This document shows positions 59,340 through 64,000 of a stretch of DNA of 64,000 nt, piece by piece. The position numbers and the translations under genes were made by a program. Position 1 is the stretch's first letter. Each line of letters begins with the position of its first letter. A model generated the notes under the pieces. The model was not told the DNA's origin and did no database searches. It worked only from the letters and a program-made list of their open reading frames with translations. This stretch comes from Streptomyces roseofulvus (lineage in GTDB: Bacteria; Actinomycetota; Actinomycetes; Streptomycetales; Streptomycetaceae), in contig NZ_BAAAWE010000001.1 of the NCBI RefSeq assembly GCF_039534915.1, positions 3,534,001-3,598,000 on the forward strand. Reading direction: 5' to 3'.

Positions 59340-59881
59340 GCGTCCCGCTTCCCGAGCCGGTACGTGAGGTGCCTGCCGGACGGCATGACCATCAGGGACG
59401 CCTCCATCGGCGCTCCCGCGGCGGTCCGCGTCAGGCGGATCAGCCGGAGGACGGCACTCCCTTCGGGCAGCTCCAGATGCTCGCGCTCCCCGCCGGTGGC
59501 CAGACCCGCACTCACGTCCTCGACGACCTCGGCACCGACGTACCCCATCTCCTTGAGCAGGGTGACGGCTCCGCCGGGCACCTTGCGCGGCTCCGCCAGC
59601 GGCGTGCCACCGGCGACGGAGAGGGGGTAGTAGGAGTCGGCCAGCTCCACAGGGCGGTCGTCCAGCAGGATCAGCCGCCTCCTGACGACCACCCGCTCAC
59701 CCGCGGGCAGACCCAGAGCGACGCGGACGGCGTCGGGCGCCTCCCCCTCGCCCGCGTACAGGAGCCGCTGCCCACCGCGACGCCCACGCCGGGCGGCCTC
59801 GTCGGTCCACGCGTCACCCTGACCGGGCTCGCGCGGGGCCAGATACGGCGCGGTCTCACTGATCCACGCATCGCCCGACAT
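59336..59881 (-). CDS. UTRA-domain protein lacking the DNA-binding domain
   Basis: 181 aa, matching only the ligand-binding half of HutC-type GntR regulators: RVALGLPAGERVVVRRRLILLDDRPVELADSYYPLSVAGGTPLAEPRKVPGGAVTLLKEMGYVGAEVVEDVSAGLATGGEREHLELPEGSAVLRLIRLTRTAAGAPMEASLMVMP. The N-terminal 40 residues are unrelated to an HTH. Stop overlaps the GntR start (ATGA), so the two are translated together; it may dimerise with and tune the full-length regulator (inference). Not a simple truncation, because start and promoter are present. Confidence 0.85.
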   Translation of the reverse strand: MSGDAWISETAPYLAPREPGQGDAWTDEAARRGRRGGQRLLYAGEGEAPDAVRVALGLPAGERVVVRRRLILLDDRPVELADSYYPLSVAGGTPLAEPRKVPGGAVTLLKEMGYVGAEVVEDVSAGLATGGEREHLELPEGSAVLRLIRLTRTAAGAPMEASLMVMPSGRHLTYRLGKRDA

Positions 59882-59947
59882 GTGCCAACCTCCCGCTCAC
59901 TGTTGCCAGCGACCCTACTTCCTCACGTCGAACAGAACCGAGCGCAA

Positions 59948-59986
59948 CCTTAAGGCCTTGCGACTTAAAGTCGCTTGCGCTTAAGG
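59948..59986. promoter_or_regulatory. TTAAG dyad cluster, probable GntR operators
   Basis: CCTTAAGG (59948-59955), CGACTT-A-AAGTCG (59961-59973) and CTTAAGG (59980-59986) repeat the TTAA core at about 16-bp steps. They fill the divergent promoter between the UTRA/GntR genes and the small plus-strand gene, unlike the GC-rich surroundings. Confidence 0.6.
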
Positions 59987-59994
59987 TCGGGGCC

Positions 59995-60156
59995 ATGGAG
60001 ACGACGGATCCTGATGAAGCGCAGCAAGGCGTCCCGGTCCCACCCGCCGGTCTGAGCCCGGCGCTCCGGGCACGCTCCGAGGCCGGGTGGCGAGAGTTTC
60101 TGGACCGGTGGTTCGAGGCCTGGGAAGAGTCGAGCGGTGAACGACGCGGCCGGTGA
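59995..60156 (+). CDS. Small charged protein, integrative-element type
   Basis: 53 aa: METTDPDEAQQGVPVPPAGL, then SPALRARSEAGWREFLDRWFEAWEESS and an Arg-rich end. The AGWREFLDRWFEAW helix is a form I associate with short genes next to KorSA-like regulators in Streptomyces. Divergent from the UTRA/GntR pair and overlapped at its 3' end by the next small frame, which starts at GTG 60137. Function unknown. Confidence 0.6.
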   Translation: METTDPDEAQQGVPVPPAGLSPALRARSEAGWREFLDRWFEAWEESSGERRGR

Positions 60157-60362
60157 AGGGGAGGCCGGGCACCCCTTCCTTCACCGCAGGGTGCGCGACA
60201 TCGCAAGCGGCGGCGAGGGCGTACTGACGGCGGTCGTGCACGAGCGGCACGGCGGCCGGCTCCTCCGCATCGCCCACATTCAGCCCACCACCGGCGTCGC
60301 CTGGACGACGGCGGCGGACAACATCAGACCGGCCCGGGGGGCCGCCCCGCCGGTCTGTCTAG
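60137..60362 (+). pseudogene. Small element-associated gene lacking its in-frame stop codon
   Basis: From GTG 60137: VNDAAGEGEAGHPFLHRRVRDIASGGEGVLTAVVHERHGGRLLRIAHIQPTTGVAWTTAADNIRPA, the usual product of about 75 aa following the previous small gene in such modules. The frame has no stop at the expected place and runs open through antisense sequence into the downstream GNAT gene. A TAG one frame over (60360-60362) directly follows a hairpin (60325-60333/60349-60357), so a one-base change has probably destroyed the natural end. Confidence 0.55.
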
Positions 60363-60625
60363 AGCGCGTCCTCGCGGGTGCGGTTCTCGTGGAGGCGACC
60401 CTTGGCGCGGTCGACCTTCTCGACGATCTCGGCGCTGAGGGAGTCGCGCTGCTTGCGGAGCAGGACGAAGCTCAGGGGGGCCGAGACGACGATGGAGAGG
60501 AGGAGGACCCACAGGAGGTTGGAGTCACCGAGGCCGCGCGGCAGCGCGCCGACGTAGACGAGGCCCCACAGGGCGAGGAAGCACCCGGCGAAGATGCCGA
60601 GCCGCATCAGCGAGTAGCGGAGCAT
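60359..60625 (-). CDS. DUF4229 membrane protein
   Basis: 88 aa with two transmembrane helices (about 7-28, LMRLGIFAGCFLALWGLVYVG, and 37-56, LLWVLLLSIVVSAPLSFVLL) and a charged C-terminal tail RKQRDSLSAEIVEKVDRAKGRLHENRTREDAL, the layout of DUF4229. It is commonly found near menaquinone genes in Streptomyces, as here (mqnE is 1.7 kb away). Function unknown. A 9-bp hairpin (60325-60357) lies directly beyond its stop. Confidence 0.88.
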   Translation of the reverse strand: MLRYSLMRLGIFAGCFLALWGLVYVGALPRGLGDSNLLWVLLLSIVVSAPLSFVLLRKQRDSLSAEIVEKVDRAKGRLHENRTREDAL

Positions 60626-60793
60626 GACCCACTCTTTCGTTCCGAGGTTCCGAACCTTCCCATTACGGGACGAGCGTCCCCCAGTGAAGCACGGCGCGGG
60701 GGCCGCGCCGGAGGCGGGGTCGGGGGCGGGAGAGGGGGCGGGCGGGGACGAAAGGTCTTGAGCGCGGAGCTAAGTAATAGATACTCTTCACTT

Positions 60794-61327
60794 ATGACCC
60801 TTACCTTTGAGGCCGATCCGGCCGTCGACCAGGCCCTCACCGACGGCATCCTCGCCCTCTGGGCCGACGTCACCAACGCCGGCGGGGCCGTCGGCTTCGT
60901 CCCGCCCGTCACCCGGGACGACATCCGCCCCGCCCTCCGCCGGCACCTCACCGGCATGGCCCAGGGCACCCACCGGCTGCTGGTGGGGCGGGACGAGGAC
61001 GGCGCGATCGCGGCCACCGCCGTGTTCGCCTTCAACGGCCACCGGCTGATGACCCACTGGGTGTGGCTGTACACGGTGATGGTCCACCCGAAGCACCAGG
61101 GCAAGGGGTACGGCCGCGACCTGATGGCGGCCGTCGAGCACACCGCCCGCACCGCCCCCGGCTTCGAGGCGGTCGAGGCCATCCGGCTCGGCGTCCGCGG
61201 CGGCACCGGCGTCGACTCCTTCTACGCCAAGGCCGGCTACAAGGAGGTCGGGCGCGTCCCCGGCGGCATCCGCGTGGCCCCCGGCGACGACCGGGACGAC
61301 ATCACCATGCTGCTGCCCCTGACCTGA
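60794..61327 (+). CDS. GNAT family N-acetyltransferase
   Basis: 177 aa from ATG 60794. HWVWLYTVMVHPKHQGKGYGRDLMAAVEHTAR contains the acetyl-CoA loop QGKGYG, followed by IRLGVRGGTGVDSFYAKAGYKEVGRVPGGIRVAPGDDRDDITMLLPL. Resembles small-molecule acetyltransferases of the pseudo-aminoglycoside or toxin type, without a named substrate. TTACCTT-like AT-richer sequence (aagtaatagatactcttcactt) lies immediately upstream and there is no RBS, so a leaderless start is possible. Confidence 0.88.
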   Translation: MTLTFEADPAVDQALTDGILALWADVTNAGGAVGFVPPVTRDDIRPALRRHLTGMAQGTHRLLVGRDEDGAIAATAVFAFNGHRLMTHWVWLYTVMVHPKHQGKGYGRDLMAAVEHTARTAPGFEAVEAIRLGVRGGTGVDSFYAKAGYKEVGRVPGGIRVAPGDDRDDITMLLPLT

Positions 61328-61411
61328 CCCGACCGCACCGGGCACAGGATGTCGGGTCCGGCACAGGGGGCGTCCCTAGCGTGGACAGCAGTGAAGGAAG
61401 GACGGCCAGGA

Positions 61412-62278
61412 GTGCTGGAGCGGCTGAATCAGGCCATGGACCACATCGAGGACCACCTCGACGAGCCCATCGACGCGGCCGAGCTGGCCCGTATCGCCAT
61501 GACGTCGGAGTACCACTTCCGGCGGATGTTCTCCGCGCTCGCGGGCATCCCGCTCTCCGAGTACGTCCGCCGGCGGCGGCTGACGCTCGCCGGGGCGGAG
61601 GTGCTCGCCGGGGAGCGGACGCTGCTCGAGGTCGCGGTGCGGTACGGGTACGGCTCGGGCGAGGCGTTCGCGCGTGCCTTCCGCGCCGTGCACGGGATCG
61701 GCCCCGGCGAGGCGCGGCGGACCGGTGCGGCGCTGCACTCCCAGCCGCGGATGTCCTTCCGGCTGATCGTCGAAGGGAGCAACAGCATGCGGTACCGGGT
61801 CGTGGAGAAGGACGGGTTCCGGCTCACGGGCAGGGGGACACGGGTCCCGCTGGTCTACGAGGGGATGAACCCGGCCATCGTGGAGTTCGTCAAGGGCATC
61901 GGCAGGGAGACGCTGGGGCGCTGGGAGGAGTACGCGGACGGGGAGCCCGGCGGCGTCGTGGCCGCCGTCGCCAACCACTCCGCGGACGACGCGGAGGGCA
62001 CCGAGATCGACTACTTCCACGGGGTGGTGAGCGACGCCGAGGTGCCCGGCGCTTCGGACAGCCTCGACGTCGAGCCGGGGACGTGGGCGGTGTTCGAGTC
62101 CTCGGGCCCGTTCCCGCAGGCGGTGCAGTACCTCTGGCGGGACGTCTACACGCAGTGGTTCCCGTCGAACCCGTACCGGAGCCGGCCCGGACCGTCGCTC
62201 TCGCGCACGCGGGTGTCCGAGGACGGCACCCACGCGGACGCGGAGGTGTGGATCCCGGTGGAGCGCACCGGGGCATGA
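61412..62278 (+). CDS. AraC family regulator with GyrI-like effector domain
   Basis: About 288 aa from GTG (VLERLNQAMDHIEDHLDEPIDAAELARIAMTSEYHFRRMFSALAGIPLSEYVRRRRLTLAGAEVL); GTG 61391 is an alternative. The N-terminal double HTH of AraC type (residues about 1-105) is followed by a GyrI/BmrR-like ligand domain (about 125-288; MRYRVVEKDGFRLTGRGTRVPL, WAVFESSGPFPQAVQYLW, WIPV). Typical of MarA/Rob-type regulators binding hydrophobic drugs. A strong terminator follows the stop. Confidence 0.92.
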   Translation: MLERLNQAMDHIEDHLDEPIDAAELARIAMTSEYHFRRMFSALAGIPLSEYVRRRRLTLAGAEVLAGERTLLEVAVRYGYGSGEAFARAFRAVHGIGPGEARRTGAALHSQPRMSFRLIVEGSNSMRYRVVEKDGFRLTGRGTRVPLVYEGMNPAIVEFVKGIGRETLGRWEEYADGEPGGVVAAVANHSADDAEGTEIDYFHGVVSDAEVPGASDSLDVEPGTWAVFESSGPFPQAVQYLWRDVYTQWFPSNPYRSRPGPSLSRTRVSEDGTHADAEVWIPVERTGA

Positions 62279-62280
62279 GA

Positions 62281-62311
62281 GAAGGGCCGGTGGGATCCCC
62301 ACCGGCCCTTC
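62281..62311. terminator. Strong terminator between AraC and mqnE genes
   Basis: GAAGGGCCGGTGGG (62281-62294) pairs perfectly with CCCACCGGCCCTTC (62298-62311) around loop ATC, a 14-bp stem starting 3 bp after the AraC stop and 39 bp before the convergent mqnE stop. Confidence 0.88.
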
Positions 62312-62349
62312 CCCTGTCCATGAGGCGTCAGACGCCCTGTCCGCGAACG

Positions 62350-63513
62350 TCAGACGCGCATCGCCTGCGGCGTCTCCCGCCGGTCGGCGTCGGGCCCCGG
62401 GTACTCGCGGATGATCTCGTACCGGGTGTTCCGCTCGACCGGCCGGAAGCCCGCGTCGCGGATCAGCTCCAGCAGGTCCTCGCGGGTCAGCTTGTTCGGC
62501 GTGCCGTAGTTGTCGGCGTCGTGCGTGATCTTGTACTCGACCACCGAGCCGTCCATGTCGTCGGCGCCGTGCTGGAGCGCCAGCTGCGCCGTCTGCACGC
62601 CGTGCATGACCCAGAAGACCTTGACGTGCGGCACGTTGTCGAAGAGCAGCCGGGAGACCGCGAAGGTCTTCAGCGCCTCCGCGCCGGTCGCCATCGTCGT
62701 CCGCGCCTGGAGCTTGTTGCGGACCTTGCCGTCCTGCATGTCCACGAAGTCGTGCTGGTAGCGCAGCGGGATGAAGACCTGGAAGCCGCCGGTCTCGTCC
62801 TGGAGCTCCCGCAGCCGCAGCACGTGGTCGACGCGGTGGCGCGGCTCCTCGATGTGCCCGTACAGCATCGTCGAGGGGGTCTTCAGGCCCTTGGAGTGGG
62901 CGAGCCGGTGGATCCGGGACCAGTCCTCCCAGTGGGTGCGGTGGTCCACGATGTGCTGCCGGACCTCCCAGTCGAAGATCTCGGCGCCGCCGCCGGTCAG
63001 CGACTCCAGACCGGCCTCGATCAGCTCGTCGAGGATGTCGGAGGCGGACATTCCCGAGATCGTCTCGAAGTGGTGGATCTCGGTGGCGGTGAACGCCTTG
63101 AGGGAGACGTTCGGGAGCGCCTTCTTCAGCTCGGAGAGCGAGCGCGGGTAGTACCGCCAGGGCAGGTTGGGGTGGAGCCCGTTGACGATGTGCAGCTCGG
63201 TGAGGTTCTCGCTCTCCATCGCCTTCGCGAGGCGCACGGCCTCCTCGATGCGCATGGTGTACGCGTCCTTCTCGCCCGGCTTGCGCTGGAAGGAGCAGTA
63301 GGCGCAGGAGGCCGTGCAGACGTTGGTCATGTTCAGATGCCGGTTGACATTGAAGTGGACCACGTCGCCGTTCTTGCGGGTCCTGACCTCGTGGGCCAGC
63401 CCGCCGAGCCAGGCGAGGTCGTCGGAGTCGTAGAGGGCGATGCCGTCCTCGCGGCTCAGCCGCTCACCGGCGAGCACCTTCTGCTCCAGCTCCCGCTTGA
63501 GCCCAGCGTCCAT
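62350..63513 (-). CDS. mqnE: Aminodeoxyfutalosine synthase (MqnE, radical SAM)
   Basis: 387 aa. Radical-SAM cluster Cys66, Cys70, Cys73 (CTASCAYCSF), ELHIVNGLHPNLPWRYYPRSL, SLTGGGAEIFDWEVRQHIVDH, and LYGHIEEPRHRVDHVLRLRELQDETGGFQVFIPLRYQHDF match MqnE, which joins SAM and chorismate-derived enolpyruvyl benzoate in the futalosine route to menaquinone. Distinguished from CofH by HIVNGLHP and GGGAEIF. The Lrp/AsnC gene lies 49 bp upstream on the same strand. Confidence 0.95.
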   Translation of the reverse strand: MDAGLKRELEQKVLAGERLSREDGIALYDSDDLAWLGGLAHEVRTRKNGDVVHFNVNRHLNMTNVCTASCAYCSFQRKPGEKDAYTMRIEEAVRLAKAMESENLTELHIVNGLHPNLPWRYYPRSLSELKKALPNVSLKAFTATEIHHFETISGMSASDILDELIEAGLESLTGGGAEIFDWEVRQHIVDHRTHWEDWSRIHRLAHSKGLKTPSTMLYGHIEEPRHRVDHVLRLRELQDETGGFQVFIPLRYQHDFVDMQDGKVRNKLQARTTMATGAEALKTFAVSRLLFDNVPHVKVFWVMHGVQTAQLALQHGADDMDGSVVEYKITHDADNYGTPNKLTREDLLELIRDAGFRPVERNTRYEIIREYPGPDADRRETPQAMRV

Positions 63514-63562
63514 CTCCGGTCGCCTCCCATATCTCCGAAATCAGGCTTCACCCACCGTACTC

Positions 63563-64000
63563 TCAGCCCTCTTCCGGCAGATCCCCGACCCGGTTCTCCC
63601 ACTTGGTCGAGAGCACGATCGTGGTCCGGGTGCGGGAGACGCCCTTGGTGCCGGAGAGGCGGCGGATCGTCTTCTCCAGTCCGTCGACGTCGTTGGCGCG
63701 GACCTTGAGCATGAAGGAGTCGTCGCCGGCGATGAACCAGCAGTCCTCGATCTCGGCGAGGTCCTTCAGCCGGCGGGCCACGTCCTCGTGGTCGGCGGCG
63801 TCGGAGAGGGAGATGCCGATGAGGGCGGTGACGCCGAGGCCGAGCGAGGCGGCGTCGACGGTGGCGCGGTAGCCGGTGATGACCCCGGCGGCCTCCAGCC
63901 GGTTGATGCGGTCGGTGACGGAGGGGCCGGAGAGCCCGACGAGCCGTCCCAGCTCGGCGTACGAGGCGCGGCCGTTCTCGCGCAGGGCCTGGATGAGCTG
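63563..64000 (-). CDS. Lrp/AsnC family transcriptional regulator, 5' end outside window
   Basis: About 145 codons are visible, continuing past the right edge. QLIQALRENGRASYAELGRLVGLSGPSVTDRINRLEAAGVITGYRATVDAASLGLGVTALIGISL is the HTH and linker, and RLKDLAEIEDCWFIAGDDSFMLKVRANDVDGLEKTIRRLSGTKGVSRTRTTIVLSTKWENR the RAM ligand-binding domain. It is 49 bp upstream of mqnE on the same strand; it may be co-transcribed or regulate it. Amino-acid effector unknown. Confidence 0.93.
   Translation of the reverse strand, partial: QLIQALRENGRASYAELGRLVGLSGPSVTDRINRLEAAGVITGYRATVDAASLGLGVTALIGISLSDAADHEDVARRLKDLAEIEDCWFIAGDDSFMLKVRANDVDGLEKTIRRLSGTKGVSRTRTTIVLSTKWENRVGDLPEEG

Overview
The window is chromosomal DNA from a Streptomyces species. 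Base composition is very GC-rich, with near-total G or C at third codon positions. The content is characteristic of the genus: an afsR/afsS/afsK regulatory locus, HTH-DUF5753/DUF397 pairs, an FO synthase for coenzyme F420, futalosine-pathway menaquinone synthesis, many TetR, MarR and GntR regulators, and probable leaderless promoters. Boundary genes are cut at both ends: a questin-oxidase-like gene on the left and an Lrp/AsnC regulator on the right.

Region by region. 0-9.3 kb: regulator-enzyme pairs (MarR with a DODA-type dioxygenase, TetR with a DHA2 MFS pump), a secreted M6-type metalloprotease, an acyl-CoA ligase, tRNA-Arg(CCU), an ABM-like monooxygenase and signal peptidase I. 9.4-16.3 kb: a large membrane protein, a D,D-carboxypeptidase with a long cytoplasmic tail, a GPP34 protein and a WhiJ-type HTH/DUF397 pair. 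16.3-24.5 kb: an EthD-like protein divergent from an SDR, an ADP-ribosylglycohydrolase-like protein, FO synthase (fbiC), an LLM oxidoreductase, two GNATs and a small secreted protein. 24.5-35 kb: an amino-acid permease, then a minus-strand catabolic block (aldehyde dehydrogenase, D-aminoacylase-type amidohydrolase, two LLM oxidoreductases, SDR, amidohydrolase-2) interrupted by a MazF-type toxin-antitoxin module. 35-48 kb: the afs locus, with afsR, an afsS-like gene, a small secreted peptide gene, two gene remnants, a membrane protein, a FadD3-like ligase divergent from a thiolase/DUF35/enoyl-CoA hydratase operon, and afsK. 48-54 kb: VOC protein, TetR, F420-type nitroreductase, acyl-CoA dehydrogenase, a second lipid-transfer thiolase, a PNPOx-family protein and a DUF4242 protein. 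54-64 kb: acyl-CoA ligase with its TetR, an SLC1 symporter behind a cysteine-rich leader peptide, a GntR/UTRA module typical of integrative elements, DUF4229 protein, GNAT, AraC regulator, mqnE and Lrp.

The most notable pattern is a 15-bp inverted repeat, CTGACG-N3-CGTCAG. It occurs ten times (five with perfect arms, five with one mismatch) in six intergenic regions between 17.2 and 51.7 kb. All but the afsR side of one region face genes for acyl-CoA, aldol-type or redox catabolism: SDRs, LLM oxidoreductases, amidohydrolase, FadD3-like ligase, retro-aldolase-like thiolase with DUF35, enoyl-CoA hydratase and acyl-CoA dehydrogenase. I infer a single TetR-type regulon for breakdown of a cyclic or steroid/terpenoid-like acid. 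Part of it is inserted between afsS and afsK. F420 ties in through fbiC, the LLM enzymes and the Ddn-like nitroreductase.

Other highlights are the Cys-codon-rich leader peptide, which suggests the symporter is a cystine transporter; a secreted peptide sharing its N(L/M)HIT motif with the adjacent AfsS-like protein; truncated histidine-kinase and DUF2079 fragments marking a deletion; and strongly structured intergenic repeats. All functional calls come from motif recognition by eye. No searches were run.
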